The notes under the pieces were generated by a model. That model made no database searches. It had not been told where the DNA came from and saw only the letters and a program-made list of their open reading frames with translations. Positions 35,257 through 47,119 of a stretch of DNA of 64,000 bases are shown here, one piece after another. The stretch comes from Hymenochaete sp. R1 (Eukaryota; Basidiomycota; Agaricomycetes; Hymenochaetales; Hymenochaetaceae). Position 1 is the stretch's first letter, and each line of letters opens with the position of its first letter. The stretch is taken from the NCBI GenBank assembly GCA_019400425.1, contig JAFREE010000127.1:1-64000 (forward strand). Reading direction: 5' to 3'. The position numbers and the translations under genes were made by a program.

Positions 35257-37252
35257 CTAGGCCTCGGACCGAGACCATGCACGCCTTCCCCGCACCCAAG
35301 TGCTCTGCACGTAACCATCACGATTGAGAACAACGAGATCAGCATCAGCGCCCGGTCGAAGAGTGCCTTTACGTTTCTCAATTCCTAGGGCACTGCAGAC
35401 AAATTGAACGATAGGATTCCCTCGTGAGCTAAAACATGAAACGCACCTGGCAGGATTGTATGTCGCACATTTCAAAGCTTCACCAAGTGAACATCCAGTA
35501 AAACGGACGAAGTTACGGACGCAAGTATCTAATGTGACGACACTAAGAAGAACTAGGTCAGTCATGAGCTATGAAATAACTGCATCATACGCGCACCTTC
35601 CAGCCAAAGTATCTGTTCCTTCGATGTATAGTCGAACACCTTCCTTGGTAACTCGGCGTCCATCCCGCCAGTCATATGTTCCATCCGGCATCTTCGGGTC
35701 CAAAATTTTCATAGCTACTCAAATGTACAATTTAGTTAAGCAGTTTCACTCAGGAAAATATCGCAACTAACCATCCGTGACCAAAACACAACCATCTTTA
35801 TGAGCTGTATAAGCAAGCTATATGCATATAATTAGGTGCGTGAGAAACGGGTCGCAAACAAAAAAAAAAGAGATGGTGTAAACGTACCCTCACAGAATTA
35901 GGGTGCGAGTGGACACCGTCTACAATTATACCGTAGAACGGCCTCTGTACGTCTTTAGCTTCAAGATCTGAGGAGACGGCTTGCACGACTCTCTGAACAG
36001 ATTCCGGTGCTATAGTGGGGGTCTGGGGTGGGGTATCTTGTTCATCGAGCGCTTCTGCTCCCCCAACGTCAACAGCCTCCACGCTCCCCTTGAATTTTGT
36101 ATGCTTCTTTTCTTTCGGAAAAGTGACCTGAGCCCCTTCGGTTTTCGAAGACGAAATGAGTGTTGCGGGACTCGCGCCAAGAAGGCCGATGATACCTGGG
36201 TCGCGGTGGTGCAGTTGCGGCATAGCATTGAACAGGTGAGTGACCATGACAGCACCACGCCTAACGCTGCGAGCAGCGGTGTCTGCACCAGCAACGCTAT
36301 GTCCGATAGCTACACGTACTCCACGTTCAGTGAGTTCACCGATGACATTTTGATCGATCATTCCCGGTAACTCTGGAGCGAGTGTTATCATTCGGACCCC
36401 TGTAGCGCCTGTTCCGGGCTCAGAGGAAAGAAGCCAATCTTCACTATGTGCTAGAGCTTCTGTACCGTAGACAGCTTCCACATCTGGGAAACCCTTTGGA
36501 GCGGATTGGAGAAAGGGCAGGGCATGAGCCCCACGTTTGTTCGGAGCAAGGAAAGGGCCCTCAGTATGCCAGCCAAGTAATGCGGCACCTCCTCCTGGGT
36601 ACTGAGTGGACGGTTCGGGACTATACGGCTGGAGAAGTCGGAGCAAGGTCCGGTAAAGATTGCTGTCTTGAGTCTATTGCGGTTTGTTAGGTCGTATAGG
36701 AAAGTGAAGCGCAAAAAATGGCTGACAATTATTGTTGGAAGGAGACTAGCGAAAGGAAAGAACTTAGGCCTTAACTAGGTCTGATACATGAGATACCGGC
36801 TTACGCAGTTACGCCAGTCTCAACGATTCTGCGAGAAATGGCGTCAAGTCCTGAGTGATAAGCTGCGTCATCACCATCATAAACAGAGAAGTCAAAATTG
36901 TATGCTCCGTTGATCTGAGCATCGATAAGACCCGGGCTTTACACGTCATTAATTGCAACCTCAAGATGGAGGAAAAGGGTGGTTCACCTTAAGACGTTAC
37001 CGTCAAGATCCACCACAGTACTAGGCCTTTCTTTGCGCACGTAGAAAGCATTCTGGAGAAGAGAAAAGGATGGATTTGAGACAGGACATACGGCATTTGA
37101 GCCAGGCATCGATGAAAACTAACCTGCGCATCGATGATGACTCCCCTTCGGTCGTCAATCCAGAGATCCTTCTTGAGAAGAGAGCCATCCTCTTGAACAA
37201 GCCAACAGTTGGTGAAGCATATCAGGCCGTTTGCGATGGCATTGTCGCTCAT
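35257..37252 (-). CDS. N-acetylglucosamine-6-phosphate deacetylase
   Basis: The enzyme deacetylates GlcNAc-6-phosphate to glucosamine-6-phosphate in the cytosol, a key step of GlcNAc and chitin-sugar catabolism. The start at 37252 gives MSDNAIANGLICFTNCWLVQ with DGSLLKKDLWIDDRRGVIID. Downstream exons carry STVVDLDGNVL, PGLIDAQINGAYNFDFS, LLGWHTEGPFLAPNKRGAH (metal-site HxEGP), VRVAIGHSVAGADTAA, VTHLFNAMPQLHHRDPGIIG, FYGIIVDGVHSHPNSVR, CVLVTDAM, and the C-terminal ALKCATYNPAR, then LGIEKRKGTLRPGADADLVV. A fungal-type insertion (about 36000-36130, KEKKHTKFKGSVEAVD) separates the catalytic blocks. It converges on regulator B and is divergent from the aldolase gene. The matching GlcNAc kinase lies at 55.8-57.1 kb. 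Confidence 0.93.
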
Positions 37253-37644
37253 ATTGGAAGGCAGATGGCTTTCAAAGGCAAAGAGTGTTGATGTATCAAG
37301 GATACTCATATACATACATTTCTGAGCTGGCGAAACCTGGCTTACAGAGCCCAAGAAAGAGATGAACGCACATGGTTGAGAGGTTAGGACGGGAACAATT
37401 CGGCCCGCTTATCTCCGTCTTTATCCGTCTGCAGCACGTGATGTAAAGTACGTAAGCAAATTGAGAAATGATGTCACATGCCTTTTTCACCGGATTTAGC
37501 CGAGGGTGAGCTTCATATCACAACTACGAAAGGGAATTTAGCCTTGAAGCGGACCTCCGCCTTTCTTTCCCATTCCTCCTTCACATCCACGACCATCTTT
37601 CAGACCATATCATCAAACTGTTAAGTCTTTAGACGAGCTCAAAA
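37253..37644. promoter_or_regulatory. Divergent promoter region with CT-rich tract upstream of the aldolase
   Basis: There is no gene. A CT-rich stretch (about 37554-37605) lies 40-90 bp before the aldolase ATG. This is the usual core-promoter signature of highly expressed glycolytic genes in filamentous fungi. Confidence 0.5.
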
Positions 37645-39182
37645 ATGGGTCTTCTTGATATTGTAAAAGTGAGTAAGCGCATATAGCTTCCAACGTATAT
37701 GTAGCTCATCACACCGCATTTCCGAACATACTTCTCCAAATAGCCCGGTGTCGTCACTGGCGACGACGTTCGCAAGGTCTTCGACTATGCAAAAGAGCAC
37801 AAAGTATGTACTGGTATCACTCAGGCGTTTTTTTTGCTGAAGATTGCTGCAGTTCGCTATCCCCGTAAGATTTTTGTGATGCCCCGTAAGTGCATATACT
37901 CACTTATCGTATCTATCACCCGCATCGTAGGCTATCGTAAGTTAGCATGCCTCATCTCACTTGATCTCCACTGACAGCGATCAGAATGTAACCTCGTCTT
38001 CGACTGCAAATGCTTGTATTGAAGCTGCTCGGTATGGGTAGTACCATGGAGCAATGCGGCTGGCTGACACATATACAGGGATATCAAGGCTCCTATTATT
38101 CTTCAAGTCTCTCAAGGAGGCTCGGCTTACTTCGCGGGGAAGGGCCTCGATAACAAGAACCAGGTCGCATCTATCACCGGTGCAGTCGCAGCAGCACATC
38201 ACATCCGTACTGTTGCAAAAGCATATGGCGTGTGAGTCTTTCGTACTTTATCCCCGCAACCACCTCTCACTTACTATGCCATATCAAAGTCCGGTTATTC
38301 TGCATTCGGACCACTGTGCCAAGAAACTGCTACCTTGGTTTGATGGCATGCTCGAGGCCGATAAGGCTTACTACGACGTTCACGGGGAGCCACTTTTTAG
38401 CTCCCACATGCTTGATCTTTCGGAAGAGCCGAAAGAAGAGAACATTGCCACGTGCAAAAAGTACTATGAGCAGATGTCGAAGCTCGGCCTCTGGTTAGAG
38501 ATGGAGATTGGGATCACGGGAGGTGAAGAAGATGGGGTTGATAACACCGGTGTGGACAACAACTCACTATACACGCAACCGGAAGATGTCTATGACATTT
38601 ATGCGGCCCTAGCACCGGTCAGCGAGAAGAAGCATTTCTCGATTGCGGCCGCTTTCGGTAATGTGCATGGCGTCTACAAGCCTGGCAACGTGAGACTACA
38701 CCCAGAGCTACTCGCCAAGCACCAGGAGTATACTGCAGGTAAGGTCAACAACGGTGACGCGAAGCCGCTTTTCCTCGTCTTCCATGGTGGTTCAGGTTCA
38801 AGCAAGGAGGAGTTCAAAACGGCCGTTGTTAATGGTGTTGTCAAGATAAATGTCGACACAGATACACAATTCGCATATCTCGCTGGTATTCGTGACTATG
38901 TCACTGGAAAGATCGATTATCTTCGAACTCAAGTCGGGAACTCCGATCCCGATGGCAAAGACAAGCCCAACAAAAAGGTGCGTATATGTTCTCGAAAATC
39001 GAGCGTGCGATGGCCTCACGTGGTAATTTAGTTCTACGATCCCCGTGTATGGGTTCGAGAGGGTGAGGTGACTCTTCGCGAGCGCGTGAAGGAGGCATGC
39101 TTGGATTTCAGTAACTTGAGTACGTTGTTGTCTTTTTGAACAATGCGAATGATCTAACAACACTCAATAAGATCATTTGTAA
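37645..39182 (+). CDS. FBA1: Class II fructose-bisphosphate aldolase
   Basis: This zinc-dependent cytosolic enzyme interconverts fructose-1,6-bisphosphate with DHAP and glyceraldehyde-3-phosphate. The 5' half is finely split: MGLLDIVK (37645-37668), PGVVTGDDVRKVFDYAKEHK (37744-37803), FAIP (37853-37864, 12 nt), AI (37931-37936, 6 nt), NVTSSSTANACIEAAR (from 37985). Zinc and substrate residues are visible in VILHSDHCAKKLLPWFDGML, LEMEIGITGGEEDGVDNT, AAFGNVHGVYKPGNVRL, FHGGSGSSKEEFKTAV and VVKINVDTDTQFAYL. It ends FYDPRVWVREGEVTLRERVK and then NLNHL. All exons have AG/GT borders and keep frame. The length of about 360 residues fits the family. Confidence 0.96.
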
Positions 39183-39568
39183 ATGTCTCTGCTTTGTACG
39201 AGGGTAATATCGCGGGAAAGTAGCTATCAAACGACCTGTGCCTTAACCATTTGTATTATCCGCATTATTAACAATTTAAAGTATGAGTCGTGAATCGTAC
39301 TGTTTACGTCCGACATAAAAAGCGAAAAGAGGATAAAAGAAGGATCAAATTGAAATGACTGGTCGTACACAAACGCAAAGTCTGATGAAAAGAATGGCAC
39401 GCAAAAACTCACTAGGTAACGTGCTGAAATGAAGATGAAAACATACGTACGCCCGCTGCAACAACTGCAATATTATCGGGCATTAAGGGCTTGAAACGTG
39501 CAACAGACGCAAAAGGTTTAAAAAAATCGATTTCCTGCCGATTCCACTTTTGGCACGGTTCTTTAGAA
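39183..39568. other. Convergent intergenic region, no gene seen
   Basis: This 386-bp, A+T-rich stretch lies between the stop codons of the aldolase and the dioxygenase and presumably holds both 3' UTRs. Confidence 0.5.
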
Positions 39569-42500
39569 TTAATCGTACTAGATAAGTATTATGATGAGGA
39601 AAGCCAGTAAGTTGGTAGATCAGGTTATACTCATACCTCAACAAGCATGGATGTGGGGAAAGGCGTGGTCTTGCCTTTAGAATCGAGGTATTCATATTCT
39701 CCATGTAGAGCCCCGTACTTTTGGATTCTAATCGGGATTTATTAAAAAAGAAATCATATAATAAGACTCGTTAGAATCCTTTACGCACCTGTTAAGAGAT
39801 CCAGAGGGGCCTGCGTGTCTACGAATACCTTTCAAACTGAATATACTACAAAGCACCTTTGGAATCGTCTAACGGGAAAAATTAGCAAGAGTCTTAAGAC
39901 TTCCTTCTGACGCAACATACCGCCTTGAAGAAATCGTAGTTCGTGACACTGGAGGGAGTAAGCTTCAGTATACCACAAGGAACGCACGTACTCACCCATG
40001 ATTCTCGAAGCCGAGGACGGAGTGAAGATTCGCACAATCATTCATTGATGCCATGGGCTTCTCGACGGATTGTGAGTCAGACGTATCATTATAGTGCTCG
40101 ATTTATTTACCTTAAGATTAGCTGCCCTCACGTTACAATACACTTGTTCACCCGGATCCAAACGCCTCTCTCCAAATTGATCCACAGTTTGTCTTGTCTC
40201 GAATGACATCCCGTTCACGACTGGATTCATTCCTAGAAAAAAGAAGTTTTCAGAAAGTCGCTGTGCAGAAAATGGAAATTGGCGTACTGAGCGCTGTTAG
40301 GGCAAACATGTAAATCGCTTCGTCAGTCTCAGGACCACCATCCCGAGCTAGTCTCGTGAGCTGCTCCAAAGCAGCTGTCTGATCTTCCCTCAGAAAATAG
40401 TCCACTACGTGAGAGATCGCTAAAGAGAACATTGGAACGGTTCCTATGATTGATGCAAAAATAGAGTTGGCAAGGTCCGACGTCTTCGTATTCTTGTTGC
40501 TAGCGAGAATATTGCTTAGGAATTCGTCACTAGATCTGTTCTCCCCGGTCCACAAGTGCATGAACTTGTCAGTGATCTTGCCTACCTAAAACCTCGAAAC
40601 TCAATCATAAAGTAGTACGGGACTATTTTATTACTTACTATTCCTCCTGCAAGACGGTCCAAATGTGACTGGATGATAACTGTAATCTCCTTCTGGGCCT
40701 TGAGTGCTTTATCTCGTAGTGCCCACTCGGCGTATTGGTCGTCATTATAGAAAATATAGCTGCGAACTCAAATATAATTTACGACTGGAAAGAATAAGCG
40801 TGGATAGACTTACTTGCAAGTATCTTCAAACATGTGAGCAAGCTCCGTTGCACGATATGTTCCATGTGGATTCTGTGATGTCTTGATAGGCAGCCCAACG
40901 AGCTCCGTAGAAACGAAGTAAACCGGCACGAGAACAATAACATCCCTGACTATGTCGACATAGCTCCTGCGCGAACCACGTATTCCTGGGATAGACTTAT
41001 CCTTGATAAGCTTTGTTGCAATGTGGCTGAAGAGGGCGTTGTAACGCCCGTATGCATTGGACGTTGACATAGCCAAGTTAAGCTAATAAGAGCGTTTAAT
41101 CGACGTACGCATCCTAAGACCGAGAGGACACTCACAGAAGTAAGCAATGGGGCCTTATTCGCCTCATTTCCGATCAGAGCATCAAGCCTTGTGGACACCC
41201 TACTCTTGAATGTCGATGGGTTATTCAGGACTGAGTTGATTGCTCCTTGGTCCTTTATCACGATTGCAGTATTGCATGTCTTGGGCAGGCTAAATTCGTA
41301 CTCATGAGCCGGGCTGTTGACGAGCCGCGAAAGATATCCGTGCATAGAGTTTGGAACCATGAACGGGAAACGCGCATACGCGGACCGGGAGGTATAGCAA
41401 GCGGGTAATGTGCGATACAAAATCCTAGTGAGCACTCCACCGAAGGCACCGTCATTCACGTCTGAAAAACAGTCCTGATATCCCCAAGACGTCAAGTTGT
41501 AAACTGATTTCACGCACGTCAACGGGAATTTTGCATCAAAAACGAAAATACAAACAGACCTGTAAAATCCGTGGTCAGAAATCTGTCACCCCGTGTCAAA
41601 GCGACAGCGTCTGAAAGAATGGCCCTAGAGATAGTGTACCCAGGGCAGAAACCAGCCCCAGGAATGGGCGGTTTGGCTTCTTCGGCCTGAAGTCCAACAT
41701 GCAACTCGAGATTGTCAATGTGGCCATATAGCATTTCAGCAGCACGCTGACAAAAGAAGAAAAAGTACTATTAGCTCATAGAACGTTACGTCGTCTTAAG
41801 ACATACGCTGATTTCCGGGTCCGAATTCCATTCGTCAAAGGTCGCGAACGCTTTCGAGAACAATAATAAGTCACCGAGCGTCACGGCTTTCCTGCTTTCG
41901 ACTTACGTTTGAGTTTCATGAACTTCCTGAATTCATTCATGGTACAGGCACCCCATTGCCGTGTTTGCTCTATTCCCAGGATTTCTACGACACGGAGGAC
42001 TTCAGGGATACCTCGAGCTTTCAATGCGCCAGCTGGCGACTGTGTTGCGGCTTGCATTAATGCTCCCAAGTCAGAGTCCTTGAACGAGCCTGTTGCAGAA
42101 TCCCGCTTTAATCTCTTTCCGTTGATTCTATTGTTCAATCCCTTTAGCTCAGATATTGTTCGCATGAAGGTATCCAGCTGCTGACACACCCTTCAAAAGA
42201 CCATTTTCTAACGTCCGGATCTGGTTTAAGCTCTTTACTAGTATGCAAAGCGCTCTGGAAACGCTTGGCGTCGATCTGAAAAGATTGATATAAATCACAT
42301 GACAGTGCCACCAAAACGAAAAACAAACCGATTTAAAATCTCGCGTTTTGAAGATTTTCTCAAAAACTTTCTCCGTCCATTCTGTGTCTTTTTCGCTGAT
42401 TGCAGAGTGCCAACGGTAAAGAAGGTTGAACTCAATAGAACTCGCGTTCCCCTGACCACGAGGGCTCACACTATGGTCCACGTCTCGCGAATCCTATATA

Positions 42501-44389
42501 ATAAAGACGGAATGGTGAAAGTTTTTTCACCGAAACAATTAGACCAAATGCGATTGGCACCCACTATAAGAGGATCTAATCTGAAATTAAGGCCATCTCG
42601 GGAGCAGCCTAATATAGAGCCGACGTAGTCACGGAGGATGACCTGCACGTATATCGCGCAATTGATCAGACGAGCACGGGCGAATAGTTCATTGTCCTGA
42701 GCATCGCGATCATCGTCGTTCATGTTGCCTACATCAGTTGAATAGGTACCTTGTTCATTGATAGCGAGGAGTCGAGACGCAATGTACTATTTTGAAATAA
42801 ATGTCAGAACACGTCGACGCGTCTCGACTGCGCGGAAGAACGTACATTATGATTTCTGTTGAATAGGACGAGCAACGCGGGCACGCTTGGAGGCATGAAA
42901 AGTAGCCGTGCATCAGCGAAGACATCGTTCCAAAGTCTTCCCGTCCCGTCCCGTCGTCGGACGTTGACCAACTGCTTATCGCCAATCCCATATAGAGGGC
43001 TCAAGTCCAGATAAGAAGACGTCTGGTTGATACTCCAGTCTTCATGCGATGTATTGAAGAGATCGTGGATAATCAGATTCGCGAAGGCGAAGAACAACGA
43101 AGATAAACCCCCCGGCTGCGTTGCAAATCCCTTTTCGTTGGTAGGAGGGAGTGTTGTGCGTCCCGGAGTTGCATTTGGGTCTGATGAAGGCAAGACAGTA
43201 CTCGGAGTCTTAGAAGGGGGTTGTCGAGCAAGCAGCATATCGAAAACAAGGCCTGGATCCGGTAGTGTCGCCGGGGTAGTTGGAGTGACAGGCGGAACTG
43301 TCCTGGCATATGGCTGGCCTGCAGCACCAATGTTCGGATACACTGAGCTATATCCAGTACCGGAAGGGCTTCGAGCGGCGTATGGGCGGCGATAGCCTTG
43401 AGATGGGGCCTGGTACGGGTGATTCACAGGCGCAGAAGCACCTTCGACATCACCATGGGAGCTTTCATGATGGTTTGTATGACCATTGGGTTTTCCATTG
43501 GCCGGAAGATGAGCGAATGGGTCGGCAGGTGTCGAAGGACTTTCTGTAGCCCTAGCCAAGTATGCTGCGGGAGGATGCGGAAGGTCTTTATACACTAAAA
43601 GAAATTTAGAGCATCATTATTGAATCCAAGATATAGAGTTTTTTGCTTCAAAAAAAACTCTTTTCGTGCAGCGATGGAGGTCCCACGGAATACCATATGT
43701 CAGGGCATTTGAACACAGAGCGAGCACGTTTACCGCATTGAATCGATTACACCACGCATTTTGAACCTGTTGCGGCTCATTGAACAGTGCATCGCCAATG
43801 CTCATCAATAAGCCCAAAAGGTCGACTAGCGCATGAAAATAGGCTTACAGGGACGAGACACGGGGCAGGGAACGTGTAGAGCGTACGAACCGAAATGGGA
43901 CGGAACTTACATATTTCTATTACGAGGCCTTGAAGTTGCTGTGCAAGCGGAGTCCCTTGAGGAACTCTAGCCATCATGGAAAGAAGTTTCTCCAACTGAA
44001 GTCATCACAGTGAGTGAAAGGAAAAAGTGAAGAACGGCAAGTGGGATGCTTACAAGCATCTTTCGGTCGTCCATTCCGACTCCATTCAAGTTCTTGAGAA
44101 GGTCAGCATACGCAGACTGAAGCGGAGCATGAGCATTTGAGACGCAAGGAGTGTGGATAGAGGCACATACAATATCTGAGAGATGGAACGCGCTGCCATG
44201 GGTAGCAAGGTTTTTGATGTCGGTGGCACCCCGTTCGACGAGGAGGGCAGCGGGGGCAACAAGGCCACGAACCGGTGCCACCTGAGGACGATGTGATGCA
44301 CCGCCATCATCTTCTGGAGCTGCAGCTCGAGCAACGGCTTCCGCATAACTGGCTACGCGAGAGGCAAGAGATGCAATATAGGACGCCAT
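39569..44389 (-). CDS. Ppo-type fatty-acid dioxygenase with degenerate P450 domain
   Basis: Psi-producing oxygenases fuse a heme peroxidase/dioxygenase domain, which makes hydroperoxy fatty acids (oxylipins), to a P450 that isomerises them. The start at 44389 gives MASYIASLASRVASYAEAVA. The dioxygenase half has NLIIHDLFNTSHEDWSINQ (distal His), SSYLDLSPLYG, FNRNHN and LLYRWHSAISEKDTEW (catalytic Tyr and proximal His). The Pro/Asn-rich insertion at about 43330-43560 is unusual. The P450 half is recognisable (SLKGIRRHAGPSGSLNR near the end, final SMLVEYD at 39569), but the helix-K motif reads TALR instead of ExxR. The heme-ligand loop reads GFENHGVTNYDFFKATIP, with Val at the expected Cys. It probably makes hydroperoxides only. 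Many short introns were spliced by hand. Confidence 0.88.
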
Positions 44390-44481
44390 CGTGATGGTCC
44401 ACACAGAGGCGAGGACTTGATGGGGAGAGGCAACTTGAAGGTGGGTGGCAGAGGGAAAGAGAGGGGCAATATTCGTTTCTG

Positions 44482-44490
44482 GTATATATA
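44482..44490 (-). promoter_or_regulatory. TATA box of the dioxygenase gene
   Basis: The minus strand reads TATATATA about 95 bp upstream of the ATG at 44389, a normal distance for a fungal TATA element. A second TATATATA lies near 44683-44690. Confidence 0.45.
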
Positions 44491-44850
44491 GTCCATCTGA
44501 GCGAGCGAGTATTCGAGTTATCTCTTGGGAACCAGACCAAGGCCACAAACTGAATAAAAAGGAATAAAAAAATGCGTTGAGTGCGTGTTGTGTTGGTGGG
44601 ATCAGTTTAAACTTTACTTTTTCACACCGCTTTACCGCTTCCTACCCCGCATGACGTAATATTCGGAGTTTCCATTGCCTTCTATATATAGTAATCAAGT
44701 ACGGACAACTTAGAATTAGCCGTGGTCTAAAAATACAAGCTCCTAGTTCACTTCACGTCATCGCTTTTCGAATACAGACTTAACAAATGCTAGTGCTAGT
44801 GCTGGTGCTACCAGCGCTCAATGTTCTGAATCTGCCTACAGCCAACTTTG

Positions 44851-44865
44851 CCCCCCCCCCCCCCC
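44851..44865. repeat. C15 homopolymer run
   Basis: Fifteen C within the promoter region between the dioxygenase and F-box-like genes. Confidence 0.85.
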
Positions 44866-45414
44866 TTGCGTTCCCAGTGCTGCACTTAGGCGAGTCTCAC
44901 ATGCAGGGCCAGTTAAATAAATTAAATGTAAATGTCGCTTAAAACATATAGAACTTAATAGAAGTGCTCTAATAAGCCAGAGTCAAAATGCCGTAGATGC
45001 GTGTTCGTGTTGGTGCGGAGTCGTGGCAGCTTGATGTTTTGACAAGATCGAATCGAGATTCATCTCCGAGAACTTCCTGAAGTGACGACGCTGCTGACTG
45101 GCTACGTGCTTAGGAACGAGAGCCTCTATGTCGTCGTGCAGTTACGGTTACGATAAGAAAAAGAAATGCATCTTCAGATTCATCTCGGGATGGGAAGAGA
45201 GTATCGGACGATACCGGGGAGCGGCAGTATGTGGGAATGACTTGCTAAAAACGCGACGCTGACTCACGTCCGAGAGTGTTTCATAGCTTTTTATAAGAAC
45301 GCGGGTGTGTAAGATTTGATACCATAACAGCTCATCGCCTTTCACTTTCTCCTTCCACCCCCTTTGACGCCTCCCGAACGACATCAACCTAGACTTTAGA
45401 TACTTAGACTTAGA

Positions 45415-46800
45415 ATGCGACGACGCTCCAGCACCGTCCCCGCCGCCACACAGACCTTGACTCGGCCTCGCCATCGGTCGGTGCCGAAACCTCATCTCGC
45501 AGCGTTCGCGTCTCCCCGCTCCAAATCGAACTACCGCGATATCCTATCTCTGCCAAATGAACTCCTCTCTCACATCATAGCGTGTGCCTCCTGCGATGCA
45601 AACTCTACTAGCAAGTCCGCGAATAGGCTCGGTTCTATGTTGGACTCAGATGAGGCAGGCGACAGTGCACGGTGCAATCAATTCGAATTTTTCACTCTGC
45701 GGCGCATCGCCCTTACCTGCCACCGATTCATGGCGCTTGCCAACGTACTTTTGTATGGTACAGTAACACTCAACGAGGTCAAAATGTCGCGCTTGTTCTC
45801 CCGAACTCTTTTGGAGACCGCACACCGGGGCATTACCTTGTCCTCACCAACAACTACTCATGGGGGTTCGTCACGCGACCATCTTTTGGAGGGAAAATTC
45901 GTGAAGCGGTTGGCACTTGAATACCCTTTCCTCGAGCAGGCGTCACAGCAGCGAAATCGATCCGTCATCATCATCCGAGAGTTCTTAACGAGCATAGGAG
46001 CCATCATTGGTATCACGTCTTCCGCACCATCCGTTGCGTCACCCGTTCTTGCTTCCTTGCGAACCCTTCTCATCGATACCTCCATCTTGGACCACATCTC
46101 CGACGCTTCTCCGCTTCCTCCGCTCGCCGCGGCCGACCGAGACGTCTCCCCGAAGCCCTCCGAGGTTGTTTTAAGCACGTACCTCAGAGCTCGCCCGGAT
46201 CCTTTACCATCAACCCGTCTTACATCACTCACTTCTCATCTTACTCACCTTATTATCGCGGGCTTGGGTGCAAAGTGGTCCCCTCCAAGTGTCACTGTCG
46301 ATGCGCTTAGTGCGATCCAAACGCTATCGCACGTTGCTCTGCCTCGTCGCGCGAACGGGAATGAGGATAACGACGATGAATTCGTGGACGATGTCAAGTC
46401 CATCATCGAAGCACGTGCTCACCCACGCGGCGCCTTAACTTGTGTCGTTTTAGTTGTGGAACCAGATGCTGGTTTTGAGCTGTGGAAAACGTACCGGGAG
46501 AGGTTCGTGGAACAGGATGATAATACCGAGGCTTCTGCGGAGAATTATCTCTCGTCGACGCACGTATGGGCTCGATTTACGGATTTCGCACGAACGGTGA
46601 ATCGAGAGAGATCTCGTGTGCACATGAAGCCTCTGGTGCACGTTGTTCCGGGTGATGGGTCTGCCTGGCAGCGTGCCCTGTCGAATCATCACAGAAGTAG
46701 AGGCGCCTTTGATAACCAGATTTACTCGACCAATGGACGAGGGATGGATCTATGGAGATGGGCAGAGACTTATCACAGTAGGCAGTCGGCGTCTCAGTGA
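45415..46800 (+). CDS. F-box-like protein, intronless
   Basis: A single exon encodes 461 residues. The N-terminus is basic and Ser/Thr-rich (MRRRSSTVPAATQTLTRPRH). Residues ~42-100 resemble an F-box: DILSLPNELLSHIIACAS, an inserted polar loop, then FFTLRRIALTCHRFMALANV and LLYGTVTLNE. This layout is common in agaricomycete F-box-like families. The rest has weak leucine-rich character (LTSLTSHLTHLIIAGLGAKW) and two widely separated conserved-looking Trp positions near the end. F-box proteins recruit substrates to SCF ubiquitin ligases through Skp1; the substrate is unknown. Absence of introns is notable next to intron-rich neighbours. Confidence 0.7.
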   Translation: MRRRSSTVPAATQTLTRPRHRSVPKPHLAAFASPRSKSNYRDILSLPNELLSHIIACASCDANSTSKSANRLGSMLDSDEAGDSARCNQFEFFTLRRIALTCHRFMALANVLLYGTVTLNEVKMSRLFSRTLLETAHRGITLSSPTTTHGGSSRDHLLEGKFVKRLALEYPFLEQASQQRNRSVIIIREFLTSIGAIIGITSSAPSVASPVLASLRTLLIDTSILDHISDASPLPPLAAADRDVSPKPSEVVLSTYLRARPDPLPSTRLTSLTSHLTHLIIAGLGAKWSPPSVTVDALSAIQTLSHVALPRRANGNEDNDDEFVDDVKSIIEARAHPRGALTCVVLVVEPDAGFELWKTYRERFVEQDDNTEASAENYLSSTHVWARFTDFARTVNRERSRVHMKPLVHVVPGDGSAWQRALSNHHRSRGAFDNQIYSTNGRGMDLWRWAETYHSRQSASQ

Positions 46801-47119
46801 ATGTCTTGGTCCTGATCTGCTTACCGGGCCTGATTAGATATCGTATAGGATGATGATGCACCTTTCTTCACGTATCGACGTCGTGTGTTTGGTTCTACAT
46901 GTTGTGTCATTTCTACAGTAATCATATAACTTGATGTTACAAAGGCTGGTACATGCATCGATGCGGAAGCAGCCTTATGTATCCAACACCCTTTAGTCAC
47001 GGCCATCAGTCTGCATGCGAGCGCGCATTAATCGTGATAGATGACCACTTCTTCATTGTGCATTCCTATGGTGTGGGACCAATGATATAAGTATGCGACG
47101 TGTAAAGATATGTGCTGAC
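46801..47119. other. Convergent intergenic region, no gene seen
   Basis: This 319-bp stretch lies between the stop codons of the F-box-like gene and the COX7c/COX8-like gene. Nothing beyond presumptive 3' UTRs is visible. Confidence 0.5.

Larger units (their letters stand above)
44390..45414. promoter_or_regulatory. Divergent promoter region between the dioxygenase and F-box-like genes
   Basis: This is 1.0 kb without a supported gene. An open frame extends upstream of the dioxygenase ATG to about 44548, but the TATA box lies inside it, so the start at 44389 is preferred. A C15 run lies at 44851-44865. A TATAAG at about 45292 could serve the F-box-like gene, 123 bp upstream of its ATG. Confidence 0.5.

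Noticed and set aside
44390..44548. In-frame N-terminal extension of the dioxygenase to about 44548
   Set aside because: A TATA box lies within it at 44482-44490, and the family usually begins close to the residues encoded at 44389.
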